DNA of 64,000 nucleotides from Peptoniphilaceae bacterium AM52-5BH (GCA_027669155.1 JAQEDR010000001.1:1-64000); one strand, 5' to 3'. Counted from the first letter of the stretch, positions 1 to 8,545 are shown. Numbers and translations are program-made. Notes: a model not told the origin generated them from the letters alone.

Positions 1-1
1 G

Positions 2-49
2 TTAGGATATTTAAGTCCGGTGGAATATAGAGAAAAGAATGCGGCTTAA
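2..49 (+). CDS. IS3-family transposase, C-terminal 15 residues (5' part outside window)
   Basis: The frame starting at base 2 reads LGYLSPVEYREKNAA and then a TAA stop at 47-49. L-SPVEYR followed by a short basic tail is the usual C-terminus of the DDE integrase (OrfB) of IS3-family elements. The terminal repeat starts about 70 bases downstream. Only the tail is visible, so it cannot be said whether the transposase is intact or expressed. Confidence 0.65.
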   Translation, partial: LGYLSPVEYREKNAA

Positions 50-54
50 AAAAA

Positions 55-72
55 TCCACCCCTAGGGGTGGA
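55..72. repeat. Perfect 18-bp palindrome inside IS right end
   Basis: The sequence TCCACCCCTAGGGGTGGA is self-complementary over its whole length and lies 5 bases after the transposase stop. It could form a GC-rich hairpin that ends transposase transcription, but no T-run follows it. Confidence 0.6.
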
Positions 73-82
73 AAGTAATAAA

Positions 83-121
83 CTAATACCAGAACTAGTA
101 AACTACCAGTCCTGGTATTAG
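83..121. repeat. 10-bp inverted repeat, stem-loop inside IS right end
   Basis: CTAATACCAG (83-92) and CTGGTATTAG (112-121) are perfect complements around a 19-base loop. The element abuts the terminal inverted repeat at 122. It may be a transcription-blocking hairpin that shields the IS end from outside transcription; that role is inferred. Confidence 0.6.
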
Positions 122-342
122 GTCCAACTTTATGGGGTCACCTTATTTCAGTCAAATATACGGACTTTATAAATATATAGGTACTATAAAATATTTTCAA
201 AATAAGTTTTTATATTAAGGTCTAAGCTAGGAGATTTTTTATATAGTAGATATTGGTATAGTAAGTATAAGGTTAATAGAATTATCTTATTTAGTAATTT
301 TTATTAGTTGCTTATTATATTAAAATGAAAATATAGGAATAA

Positions 343-1334
343 ATGAAATTATTTGAAGAGTTGAAGACTCGTAATGTAAGTTTTAAAAATAGGATTGTAA
401 TGCCTCCTATGGCTATTGCAAAAGCTGATGAGAAAGGATATATAACTGATGATATACTAGATTATTACCAAGAAAAAACTAAGGATAAACTTTTTTCTAC
501 AGTTATAGTAGAACATAATTTTGTAGAAGCAAGGGGTAAGGCTAGTAACAATCAAGTGTCAATAGCTGATGATTCATGTATAGATGGTTTAAAGAAACTT
601 TCTGATCTGATAAAGAAAAATGAGTCTACTGCAGTAGTACAAATATCTCATGCTGGCAGTTCAACAAATAGTAATATTATCGGGGAAAGTCCTGTTGGCC
701 CATCTAGGATAAAAAAACAATCTCAAAAACAAGCGAGCCTCCCAAGAGAGCTAAATATTGAGGAAATAAAGGAAATTGAAGACAGCTTTGCTGAAGCGGC
801 TTTCCGTGCAAAGGAAGCAGGATTTGATGGAGTCGAAATTCACTCAGCTCATGGTTACCTATTAGACCAATTTCTATCTCCGATTACAAATAAAAGGACT
901 GACCAATATGGGGGAGATATCAATGGTAGGATTAGTATTCACTTATAAATTATTAGAAAGATTAGGAAAAAAGTCGGTGAAGATTATCCACTTTATCTAA
1001 GAATGGGTGCTGGTGATAACATAGTTGGAGGCCTATCAAGGCAAGATGCAGTCTATGCAGCTAGAGAATTTGAAAGGGCTGGTATACATGTCTTGGATAT
1101 ATCGGGTGGTTTGCGCATGTTTTCTATAGAGAATAAATCTCCTGGATTTTTTGACTTTCTATCAAAGCCAATATATGAAGAGGTTGAAATACCAGTTATA
1201 CTAACAGGGGAGATAAGACTGGTCTTGACGTAGAAGATATTTTAAATCGTGGAGTTTGTGACCTTGTTGGAATAGGAAGGTCTGTATTTAAAGATTCAAG
1301 CTGGATAGAAAGAGAAATAAAATCTCTTATTTAA
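343..1334 (+). pseudogene. Broken NADH:flavin oxidoreductase (Old Yellow Enzyme family)
   Basis: The reading frame from ATG 343 is clearly an FMN-dependent ene-reductase TIM barrel: N-terminal FKNRIVMPPM, a mid-protein SHAG segment, and the family signature HSAHGYLLDQFLSP followed by N-KR-DQYGG. It is interrupted by an in-frame TAA at 946-948, right after the YGGD-NGR motif where intact relatives continue. Homology resumes in the same frame (IIRKIRKKVGEDYP). A frameshift near 1209-1215, around PVILTGE, then moves the C-terminal part (DLVGIGRSVFKD, ending at TAA 1332-1334) to another frame. With one stop and one frameshift it cannot make a full enzyme. Neighbouring IS debris fits a decaying region. 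Sequencing error at both sites is the main alternative. Confidence 0.85.
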
Positions 1335-2136
1335 AATTAAAAACGGTTAGAAATTAGAAGTTACTCGACTTAACAAAGAGTCAATAGAAATTTATAAGCC
1401 TAAACAATTAACTAGATTTAATATTTCTTATCTTATATATGACCGGAGTAGGTTAAACTTACAATTTATATTCTATTTTTATAAGGAAATGAGTAATTAA
1501 ATTATATGCGAAAAAGATCAGAATCGAAGATCTATATTTACTTGGTGGAGATGAAATTATAAGGATTACTTATTTAAAATTATAGAAGATTTTATGAGGT
1601 CCCCATTTATATTAGTGAGGACCTCCTATTAGTCTCATAGCTAAATCTTTATTAAGAAAATCCTAATTATTTACGTATACTAACTTCTTCATCTAGTCTT
1701 TTCAAATAAATAAGAAAGAATACGCTAAATTTATAAACTCTTCCAACGATGTTTTATTGTTCAATAATATCTTCTTCACTTACAATTCTAAAGTCAGTTT
1801 GCTTTGGGTAGGTATCTTTTCTTAAGATTCCTTTAATTTTTGTTAAAATAAAAATCAAAGGATGTTTTAAAACTTTCTAAAAATGAAGCGGAAAAGAAAA
1901 ATAACTTCTATTCATTCAAGATCTATTAAATGAAGACATAAATTTCTTAAAAACCACTAATAGCTATATATATCTTCTTCTTTAAATGATTTATTATCTA
2001 AAAATTGAGTTTTGTAGCCGTTTATTAGCATATAATAATCTAAGCATTTTATGAATTATTAATCTCTAAAACTCTATTTAATCGTATTTCGATTTGTTTT
2101 TTATAAATGTTAAAAGGAATTTTAAATCAGATTTTA
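1335..2136. other. About 800 bp of AT-rich intergenic DNA with decayed coding remnants
   Basis: No open frame of useful length is present on either strand. Short coding-like scraps occur on the minus strand (see 1754-1867). A 7-bp inverted repeat GAGGTCC/GGACCTC at 1596-1602 and 1619-1625 has a 16-base loop. Nothing else was recognised. The stretch reads as degraded former genes between the oxidoreductase pseudogene and the ferritin-like gene. Confidence 0.6.
1754..1867 (-). pseudogene. Unidentified coding remnant (about 37 codons, C-terminal end)
   Basis: Read from 1867 down to the TAA at 1754-1756, this strand gives an uninterrupted frame beginning KHPLIFILTKIKGIL and ending FRIVSEEDIIEQ. 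The composition looks protein-like, with charged residues and a natural C-terminus. A stop a few codons upstream and the lack of a start mark it as a fragment. The parent family was not recognised. Confidence 0.3.
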
Positions 2137-2166
2137 TTGTCATTTTTTTGTGAAAATTTATACAAT
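2137..2166 (+). promoter_or_regulatory. Probable sigma-A promoter for the ferritin-like gene
   Basis: TTGTCA (2137-2142) and TACAAT (2161-2166) are separated by 18 bases. They lie about 65 bases before the ATG at 2231. Each hexamer has five of six consensus bases. Confidence 0.5.
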
Positions 2167-2230
2167 AAATAGGGTGAAGATAAGTGGAAATTTTTATAAG
2201 TAATAAATGAAAAATAACAGGGAGAAAAAA

Positions 2231-2638
2231 ATGACCATAAGCAAAAGCAATATGAAAATATTATTAAAATCTCAGCAAGGAGAACTAGATGTAGTCATGA
2301 TGTATCAAGCCCTTGCTAAAGTAGTTAAGGATGAAAATGACGCTGCTACCTTTAGAAAACTTGCATCAGAAGAAGGTCATCACGCTAGTGTTTTTCATAA
2401 ACTAACCCAAGAAAATATAAAACCAAAGAAAACCTTGGCATTCTTCATAACTATCCTTTATAAACTAATCGGTAAAAAATATAAACTAATCGGTAAAAAA
2501 AGATTATATACCAAAATCATAAAGGGAGAGTATCAAGCATGCGAAAATTATGCTCCTGTTGCAGAAAAATTTCCGGAAATTGAAAGCGTCAAAGAGGATG
2601 AAAAAAGGCACGGAGATATAGTCGCTAGCTTATTATAA
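2231..2638 (+). CDS. Ferritin-like / rubrerythrin-type diiron protein with internal tandem duplication
   Basis: A 135-residue all-helical protein. Metal-ligand motifs expected of a four-helix diiron carboxylate protein are visible: an early Glu in GELDVVMMYQ, then EEGHH (ExxH), Glu in GEYQACENY, and EDEKRHGD (ExxH) near the end. It likely binds iron and detoxifies oxygen or peroxide in the cytoplasm; it lacks the rubredoxin CxxC tail of true rubrerythrin. The start is set at ATG 2231 because GGGAG lies 7 bases upstream; an earlier in-frame ATG (2207) has no ribosome site. The segment YKLIGKK occurs twice in a row through a perfect 21-bp tandem repeat. It is the only intact gene in the degraded first 3 kb and has its own promoter. 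Confidence 0.7.
   Translation: MTISKSNMKILLKSQQGELDVVMMYQALAKVVKDENDAATFRKLASEEGHHASVFHKLTQENIKPKKTLAFFITILYKLIGKKYKLIGKKRLYTKIIKGEYQACENYAPVAEKFPEIESVKEDEKRHGDIVASLL
2459..2500 (+). repeat. Perfect 21-bp tandem duplication within the ferritin-like gene
   Basis: The 21-base unit 2459-2479 is repeated exactly at 2480-2500, adding seven residues (YKLIGKK) in frame. Perfect identity points to a recent slippage or duplication event. It lies in the linker between the second and third helices, where added length may be tolerated. Confidence 0.9.
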
Positions 2639-3202
2639 GAAAATCTAGTGATTGTAAATCCTCTATATAAGCTTTATTTTATAATTCATTATGAATAAAA
2701 CATTACTTAACAAAACTATAAAACATACGTAGTTGCTAGATGGTACTTACCTCTAGCCAAAGTTTTGTAGTCAAATATTTTAAATACTAAATTCTATAAA
2801 ACTAGGGCATTTGGTATATACTTAATCTTATTTAATCCTATATTCTATTATTAAAGCTTGAACTAGGTCTTGGGCTATCATGAATAAATCTTTAAAAGAG
2901 AATTTATATATGAAGTAACTTGATAAAACTTACGAATACTTTTACTATTTCATTCTAATATTCGATTTATAAGATGATAGGAGCTTCTCTTTAGTATCAA
3001 TGAGGAATGGTCTTCAAAAGTCGAAGTGCCGAATATTAAGCGTATATCTGAGTTTTCATTTGGCAATATCCCAATTACTTTTTCGCCTCTTCTAACTCTT
3101 AGATTATTCCTTCCAACTTACAGATTCCATTTATTTTTATTAATTTTGTAGATCATGTTATTTTAAACTTAGCTTATTGTAAATTGACAGCAAACCAAAC
3201 AA
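2639..3202. other. AT-rich intergenic stretch with a transposase remnant
   Basis: About 560 bases without an intact gene. The only recognisable content is the IS256-like remnant at 2950-3108 on the minus strand. The rest appears to be decayed sequence between the ferritin-like gene and the terminator of the tRNA-Thr gene. Confidence 0.55.
2950..3108 (-). pseudogene. Remnant of an IS256/Mutator-family transposase C-terminus
   Basis: On the minus strand from 3108 to the stop at 2950-2952 a frame reads NNLRVRRGEKVIGILPNENSD followed by IRLI. This resembles the C-terminal signature of IS256-family transposases (EIRRR-KVIGIFPN--SALRLIGA). After RLI the similarity stops, consistent with a frameshift or deletion, and the N-terminal catalytic domain is absent. 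The family assignment is from memory of the motif; the fragment is certainly not functional. Confidence 0.45.
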
Positions 3203-3251
3203 AAAACTCATAAAACCATGAATAACTGAAATTCTAGGTTTTATGAGTTTT
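3203..3251 (-). terminator. Intrinsic terminator of tRNA-Thr
   Basis: A perfect 15-bp stem (3203-3217 with 3237-3251) lies 5 bases beyond the CCA end of the tRNA. On the minus strand it is followed by a T-rich run (TTTTTTG). Confidence 0.85.
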
Positions 3252-3255
3252 ATTT

Positions 3256-3331
3256 TGGAGCTAGAAACAGGACTTGAACCTGCAACCTACGGTTTACGAT
3301 ACCGGTGCTCTACCAATTGAGCTATTCTAGC
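3256..3331 (-). tRNA. tRNA-Thr (anticodon CGT)
   Basis: A 76-nt cloverleaf on the minus strand: acceptor GCTAGAA pairs with TTCTAGC and CCA is encoded; the D arm is GCTC-AATTGGTA-GAGC and the T arm carries GTTCAAG. The anticodon loop ATCGTAA gives CGT, reading the Thr codon ACG. The acceptor starts G1-C72, C2-G71, as in threonine tRNAs. One mismatch sits at the base of the anticodon stem. It has its own promoter (3340-3368) and terminator (3203-3251) and stands between the degraded flank and the core genes. Confidence 0.9.
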
Positions 3332-3339
3332 ATACATAT

Positions 3340-3368
3340 ATGATAACATATTTTTCCTTTCTTGGAAA
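3340..3368 (-). promoter_or_regulatory. Promoter of tRNA-Thr
   Basis: On the minus strand TTTCCA and TATCAT are separated by 17 bases, with a TG dinucleotide one base before the -10 (extended -10). The -10 lies 9 bases upstream of the tRNA. Confidence 0.55.
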
Positions 3369-3385
3369 TGGATTTTAAATTTTTA

Positions 3386-3413
3386 TTGTATCTTACGGGA
3401 TTTTTGATATAAT
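3386..3413 (+). promoter_or_regulatory. Promoter of the membrane protein gene
   Basis: TTGTAT (3386-3391) and TATAAT (3408-3413) are 16 bases apart, with TGA directly before TATAAT (extended -10). It is divergent from the tRNA-Thr promoter and 19 bases before the ATG. Confidence 0.6.
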
Positions 3414-3431
3414 TATTAGTATGGAGTTATT

Positions 3432-4616
3432 ATGGATTATACAAATATATTAAATGATATAGTTGAATTACTTACATACAATAGAATAACTTTGATTCCT
3501 GTAATCTTTGCTCTTGTCTTATTAATACTATTTATTATTTCAAAGGCCTTTAGAAAGAGCGGCTTGTTTGTGCTAGCCCTAACTTTTGCTGTAGATTACG
3601 GGATTAGGTCTTTGCCTTTTGACCTTTATGGGACTTTTCCTATTTTAAATAATGTTGTTGCAGGATTTTATTTATTAGGAGCGATTATTTTTGTTATTAA
3701 GGTAGTTAAAATCTTAGTTAAGACTTCTTCTAACTTGGTAAAGGCAAGTGATTATAAGCCTGGGAAGAATGGATTTTTTAGATACACAGGAGCTCTGGCT
3801 TTTGTTATAATGCTCTTAATTAATATTATTGATAGCAATAATATTTTGCCTAGATCTTTGAAGAGTCTACTTACTTCTTTGTCATTCTTGTATATGATTT
3901 TTAGGACTCTGCTATCTACTTACAAGCATCTTAATGAGAAAGATATCAGACTTGTTAAGGATAAGATGAGTTTTGATGATATCGACGAATACTTAAATGA
4001 GAAGGACCAAGCTCCTAGGGGCGTCAATTCTGATAGGAGAATTAGAAAGAAGCTCGATGATGATGTGAAGATATTTAATGGGCTTGATTCCGATAAGACT
4101 AAAACTGTGAAAATAAATGATCCTATAAGGGTCGAGGATTTAAGTTCTGACCTTACAAGAATAAAGGATAAGGAAAGGGAGATTGAAAAGATCGAGAAGG
4201 AACTTTCTAATACTGATATTATCCATTTGGTAAGCAGGGAAGATGAAAAATCGCTCAATGAGACTACTATTAAGATTACTAATATTGATAGTGGAGAAGT
4301 TACTTCTTATACGAGTAGGAAGGCCAAGTTCAATATGGTTGAGGAGAAAGAGTACAAGGTTGATTTGGAGTTTAGGCATAACAATGAGTACGATTATGGA
4401 AGGTTTATAGATATTTTGATTAAATATGCCAAGGATAAGTCAAACTATAAGTTTGAGCTTATAGTTTCTCCTGCAGATATCAAGGAATCTAAGATAGTTC
4501 TCTACGATCCTTCGAATATTTTCGATTTAGATGAGGAGGATTATCAAAATATTGGCGGAAGAATTATAAGCATGAATTTCCCAAAATATAAGATTAATTT
4601 TATTACTGGAAATTAG
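3432..4616 (+). CDS. Unknown polytopic membrane protein with long soluble C-terminal region
   Basis: 394 residues, family not recognised. The first 165 or so residues hold about five hydrophobic segments (near 17-37, 43-60, 68-92, 118-135 and 140-162). The rest is hydrophilic and strongly charged: a Lys/Asp/Glu-rich stretch up to about residue 270, then a mixed alpha/beta-looking domain (VDLEFRHNNEYDYGRFIDILI and KFELIVSPAD) to the end. No catalytic motif is apparent. The start has GGAG upstream and a promoter with extended -10. It is monocistronic, ending in a terminator before tex. It might tether a cytoplasmic ligand-binding or adaptor domain to the membrane, but the sequence gives no direct sign of function. 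Confidence 0.8.
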   Translation: MDYTNILNDIVELLTYNRITLIPVIFALVLLILFIISKAFRKSGLFVLALTFAVDYGIRSLPFDLYGTFPILNNVVAGFYLLGAIIFVIKVVKILVKTSSNLVKASDYKPGKNGFFRYTGALAFVIMLLINIIDSNNILPRSLKSLLTSLSFLYMIFRTLLSTYKHLNEKDIRLVKDKMSFDDIDEYLNEKDQAPRGVNSDRRIRKKLDDDVKIFNGLDSDKTKTVKINDPIRVEDLSSDLTRIKDKEREIEKIEKELSNTDIIHLVSREDEKSLNETTIKITNIDSGEVTSYTSRKAKFNMVEEKEYKVDLEFRHNNEYDYGRFIDILIKYAKDKSNYKFELIVSPADIKESKIVLYDPSNIFDLDEEDYQNIGGRIISMNFPKYKINFITGN

Positions 4617-4628
4617 AGTCATTCGATA

Positions 4629-4665
4629 AAGCAAGGGTAGGATACGTCCTATCTTTTGCTTTTAT
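4629..4665 (+). terminator. Terminator after the membrane protein gene
   Basis: An imperfect stem, GCAAGGGTAGGA against TCCTATCTTTTGC with G-T pairs and a bulge, is followed by TTTTAT. It separates the gene from tex. Confidence 0.6.
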
Positions 4666-4678
4666 AGGAGTTTATTTT

Positions 4679-6778
4679 ATGAATATTACAGAAATTTTAT
4701 CAAAACAGCTAGAAATTAGCGAAAAGGGCATAGAAGCGGTCACCAAGCTTTTGGACGAAGGCTCTACCGTTGCTTTTATCGCAAGATATAGAAAGGAAGC
4801 TACCGGAAATCTTACTGATGTTGAGATTAGGGAAATAGAGAAAAATCTCAATAAGTATAGGAATATCGAGAAGAGACAGGAAGAGATTATTAATTCTATC
4901 GAATCTCAAGGTAAGCTTACAGAAGAGCTTAAGGAGGAGATTCTATCTACCAATACTCTTACCATCCTTGAGGATATCTATGCTCCTTATAAGTCAAAGA
5001 GAAAGACTAGAGCTGATATAGCACGAGAATTTGGTCTTGACATGCTTTTGGACTTTTTGTTTACCAAGGCAGAAAGTGATGAAGAAGCTATAGAAGAAGC
5101 GGGCAAATATCTGACAGAAGGTCTAGAGAATGAAAAGGAAGCACTGGATAGGGCTTTAGATATTTTGGCAGAAGATATTTCTAACAGTATCCCAGCGAGA
5201 AATATAATAAGAAGGGATGGGTTCGTAAGGGCTAAGCTTGTTTGCACCTTAAAGGAAGATGAGGAAGGTCTCTATGAAAATTATTATGATTTTTCTAAGA
5301 AATTAAGGGAGATGAAATCCTTCCAAACCCTCGCTATAAACAGAGGTGAGAAGGAAAAAGCTCTTACTGTGAAGCTTGAGTTTACAGATGAATACAATAA
5401 GAAGCTTATTGCTGACTTATTTAGGGAAGATAAGAGTCTGAATCCTTACCAAGAATCACTTCTAGTAAAAACTGTAGATGATGCCTACAAGAGGTTGATG
5501 CTTCCGTCTATTACAACAGAGATGAGAAACTTCCTTACTGAAAATGCAGAAGATGAGTCTATTGGAGTATTTGGTAATAATCTAAAGCCTTATCTTTTGC
5601 AAAGACCAATCAAGGGCCAAGCAGTTATAGGACTCGACCCTGGTTTCAGGACGGGATGTAAGGTTGCGGTTGTAGATCAGTTTGGAAAGTATCTAGATTC
5701 TACTGTAATCTATCCCGTGGAGCCTCATAAAAAGGAAAAAGAAGCTATAGCAACATTAAAGAAGCTTGTAGAAAAATATGACGTAAGTCTCATTGCTCTG
5801 GGTAATGCTACTGCATCTCGAGAAACTGAGCTTGTTGTAAATAAGCTTATTCAAGAAGTCGATGGACTAAGCTATGCTATAGTAAATGAGGCTGGAGCTT
5901 CTGTTTATTCTGCATCAACTTTGGGTGAAGAGGAATTCCCTGACCTTGATGTAACTATAAGAGGAGCAATCTCCATGGCGAGAAGACTCCAAGACCCTAT
6001 GGCCGAACTAGTAAAAATTGAGCCTAAACACATAGGTATTGGCCAATATCAGCACGATCTAGATGGTAAGAAGCTAGATGAAGAGCTATCTAAGGTAGTG
6101 GAGGATGCGGTAAATGAAGTTGGTGTTAGTATTAACAACGCTTCCTACAAGCTTTTAAGCTACGTATCAGGTCTTAACGCTAATCTTGCCAAAAGAATAG
6201 AGGAAGATTTCAAGGAAGGAAAAATTGTCTACAGGAAAGATCTAAAGAGCGTAAAGGGTCTGGGAGATAAGACTTACAAGCTTTGCGCGGGTTTCTTGAG
6301 ATTTCCTGACTCACCGGAGCTTTTAGATAATACCGCAGTCCATCCAGAATCTTACAAGATAGCCAAGAAACTTGAAGGGGAGGACCTTGATAGTATAGAT
6401 CTAGAAAGCCTTGCGGCAAAACTTGAGGTAGGAGTGCCGACCCTTGAAGATATAATCTCTGAACTTAAAAAGCCTGGAAGAGATCCTAGAGAAGATAACC
6501 CAGAAGTTCTTACTCGCAAGGAAGTGATGGGGATAGATAATCTAAAAGAGGGTATGATACTTAAAGGAAAGGTTAGAAATATCACTGACTTCGGCGCTTT
6601 CGTAGATATAGGCGTAGGAGTTGATGGACTTGTCCATGTTTCAAAGATTTCAAATAAATTTATCAAAAATCCTAACGAAGTCTTGACCAATTCGCAAGTT
6701 GTTGAAGTAAAAGTAATAGAGATAGACAGGAAAAAAGAGAGAATAGGTCTATCAATGAAAGATATAGGTGAAAAATGA
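4679..6778 (+). CDS. tex: Tex family S1 RNA-binding protein
   Basis: 699 residues, normal for Tex (about 710-780). The N-terminal helical region starts at ILSKQLEIS and includes FIARYRKEATG. A YqgF/RNase H-like fold begins near the VIGLDPGFRTGCKVAVVD motif. Helix-hairpin-helix segments (NANLAKRI and VKGLGDKTYKLCAGFLR) follow, and the C-terminal S1 domain is clear (GMILKGKVRNITDFGAFVDIGVG and later IGLSMKDI). Tex binds nucleic acid and is linked to transcription-associated RNA handling; its exact role is unsettled. AGGAG precedes the ATG. The stop overlaps the proS start by four bases (ATGA), so the two are translationally coupled. Confidence 0.95.
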   Translation: MNITEILSKQLEISEKGIEAVTKLLDEGSTVAFIARYRKEATGNLTDVEIREIEKNLNKYRNIEKRQEEIINSIESQGKLTEELKEEILSTNTLTILEDIYAPYKSKRKTRADIAREFGLDMLLDFLFTKAESDEEAIEEAGKYLTEGLENEKEALDRALDILAEDISNSIPARNIIRRDGFVRAKLVCTLKEDEEGLYENYYDFSKKLREMKSFQTLAINRGEKEKALTVKLEFTDEYNKKLIADLFREDKSLNPYQESLLVKTVDDAYKRLMLPSITTEMRNFLTENAEDESIGVFGNNLKPYLLQRPIKGQAVIGLDPGFRTGCKVAVVDQFGKYLDSTVIYPVEPHKKEKEAIATLKKLVEKYDVSLIALGNATASRETELVVNKLIQEVDGLSYAIVNEAGASVYSASTLGEEEFPDLDVTIRGAISMARRLQDPMAELVKIEPKHIGIGQYQHDLDGKKLDEELSKVVEDAVNEVGVSINNASYKLLSYVSGLNANLAKRIEEDFKEGKIVYRKDLKSVKGLGDKTYKLCAGFLRFPDSPELLDNTAVHPESYKIAKKLEGEDLDSIDLESLAAKLEVGVPTLEDIISELKKPGRDPREDNPEVLTRKEVMGIDNLKEGMILKGKVRNITDFGAFVDIGVGVDGLVHVSKISNKFIKNPNEVLTNSQVVEVKVIEIDRKKERIGLSMKDIGEK

Positions 6779-8493
6779 GATTATCAAAATATTATATGCC
6801 AACATTAAGAGAAGACCCAGTTGATGCAGAAACTGCAAGCCATAAGTTTTTGACAAGAGGAGCCTTTATTAGAAAGCAAGCAAGTGGAGTGTATTCATTC
6901 CTACCACTTGGCAAGAAAGTAATAAATAAGATAGAAGCCATTGTAAGAGAAGCTATGGAAAACCACGATTCTATAGAAGTTTCAACATCGATCTTACAAG
7001 CGAGAGAAATCTGGGAAGCTTCAGGTAGATGGGAAACTTTCGGTCCTGAGATGTTTAAGCTTAAGGATAGACACGAAAGAGAGTACTGCCTTGGTCCAAC
7101 AGCAGAAGAAGCTTTCACAGCTCTTGTTAAAGATGAGCTCAATTCTTACAAGCAACTTCCGCTAAATATTTACCAAATAGTAGATAAGTTTAGGGATGAG
7201 AAAAGACCAAGATTCGGTATTAATAGGTCTAGAGACTTCTTAATGAAGGATGCTTATTCCTTTGATGCTGATATGGAAGGTCTAGAAATATCCTACCAAA
7301 AAATGTGGGATGCCTATGTTGAAGCCTTTGACAAGATGGGACTTGATTACAAAATTGTTGAAGGTGACTCAGGTACTATGGGTGGCAAAAAGAGCCACGA
7401 ATTTATCGCCCTATCAGAAACAGGAGAGGGAGTAATTCTTTATACTGACGATTCCGACTATGCTGCAACCGATGAGAAGGCAAGATTTAAGATGGACTTT
7501 TTCAAAGAAGAAGAAAAAGACCTAGAATTAGTTGAAACAGTTGGAAAAACTACTATTGATGAAGTCTCAGAATTTTTGGGGAAAGATCCTCATCATTCTG
7601 CTAAAGCAGTAGATCTTTTGGTAAAGGGAGAGCCTGTACTCGCATTCGTTCCTGGAGATAGGGAGCTAAATATGGCTAAGCTTATCTCTTATCTCAAAGT
7701 ACCAGAACATGAAATAGAAATGCTCGACGATGAAACAATCGAAAAAATCACAGGAGCAAAGGCAGGATTTACTGGACCAATTGATTTAAAGGAAGACGTC
7801 CGTGTCCTTATAGATGAATCCTTAACTAAAATTAATAACCTAACAGTAGGAGCTAATAAAACGGACTATCACTATATCAATGCAAACTTCAAGAGAGACT
7901 TCGATGGAGAGATTGTAGAAGATCTCCTCACCGCCAAAGAAGGCGACATGGCTTATGATGGATCAGGAAAGCTTAAGGCTGCAAGAGGAATTGAAGTAGG
8001 TAATATTTTCCAATTGGGAACTAAATATTCAGAAAGTCTTGAAGCTTATTTCCTAGATGAAAATGGTAAGCAAAAGCCATTTATCATGGGTTCTTACGGA
8101 ATAGGAATATCTCGTTCAGTCTCAGCTATAGTCGAACAATATCATGATGATAAGGGAATTGTATGGCCAACTTCAGTTGCTCCATTTGAAGCTATAGTTA
8201 CAATAATTAACATCAACAAGGATGAGCAAAAAGAACTCGGCGAGAAAATCTATCAAAGATTAAAAGAAGAAAGAATCGACGTTATCCTTGATGATAGAAA
8301 AGAAAGAGCTGGAGTTAAGTTTAACGATAGAGACCTAATAGGAATACCTTACAGAATCACTGTTGGAAAAGATGCGGCAGATGACATAGTAGAATATTCG
8401 ACAAGAAAAGATATGGAAAATGAAAAGATCTCATCAAGTGAGGCCATAGAAAAAATCATAGACTCAATCAAAAAAGACCTATCTTTTAAATAG
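6775..8493 (+). CDS. proS: Prolyl-tRNA synthetase (ProS, bacterial type)
   Basis: 572 residues, the size of bacterial-type ProRS with the editing insertion between class II motifs 2 and 3. Class II motifs are visible: the N-terminal MRLSKYYMPTLREDP, LGPTAEEAFTALV, motif 2 FRDEKRPRFGINRSRDFLMKDAYSF, and motif 3 MGSYGIGISRSVSAIVEQ. The middle residues (about 225-385) match the YbaK-like INS domain that hydrolyses mischarged Ala-tRNA. The C-terminal anticodon-binding domain contains LDDRKERAGVKFNDRDLIGIP. It charges tRNA-Pro in the cytoplasm. It starts inside the last codon of tex. Confidence 0.97.
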   Translation: MRLSKYYMPTLREDPVDAETASHKFLTRGAFIRKQASGVYSFLPLGKKVINKIEAIVREAMENHDSIEVSTSILQAREIWEASGRWETFGPEMFKLKDRHEREYCLGPTAEEAFTALVKDELNSYKQLPLNIYQIVDKFRDEKRPRFGINRSRDFLMKDAYSFDADMEGLEISYQKMWDAYVEAFDKMGLDYKIVEGDSGTMGGKKSHEFIALSETGEGVILYTDDSDYAATDEKARFKMDFFKEEEKDLELVETVGKTTIDEVSEFLGKDPHHSAKAVDLLVKGEPVLAFVPGDRELNMAKLISYLKVPEHEIEMLDDETIEKITGAKAGFTGPIDLKEDVRVLIDESLTKINNLTVGANKTDYHYINANFKRDFDGEIVEDLLTAKEGDMAYDGSGKLKAARGIEVGNIFQLGTKYSESLEAYFLDENGKQKPFIMGSYGIGISRSVSAIVEQYHDDKGIVWPTSVAPFEAIVTIININKDEQKELGEKIYQRLKEERIDVILDDRKERAGVKFNDRDLIGIPYRITVGKDAADDIVEYSTRKDMENEKISSSEAIEKIIDSIKKDLSFK

Positions 8494-8545
8494 AAAACGG
8501 GTATTATTATATTGAAAGAAATAATAAGAACTATAAGGAGACAAT

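Larger units (their letters stand above)
1..142 (+). mobile_element. Right end of an IS3-family (IS150-group-like) insertion sequence
   Basis: The window opens inside an insertion sequence. Bases 2-49 read as a transposase C-terminus. Bases 122-140 spell the inverted complement of TGACCCCATAAAGTTGGAC, which matches the terminal repeat style of the IS150 group. Between them lie a perfect 18-bp palindrome (55-72) and a 10-bp inverted repeat (83-92 with 112-121). The other end is outside the window, so intactness and target-site duplication cannot be judged. The family call rests on remembered IS150 end and transposase motifs. Confidence 0.72.

Noticed and set aside
83-121. A CRISPR-like repeat from the palindromes near the window start
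   Set aside because: There are only single inverted repeats with no spaced direct repeats; they belong to an IS end.
1596-1625. A terminator at the GAGGTCC/GGACCTC inverted repeat
   Set aside because: The stem is only 7 bp with a 16-base loop and no T-run on either side, and no gene ends there.
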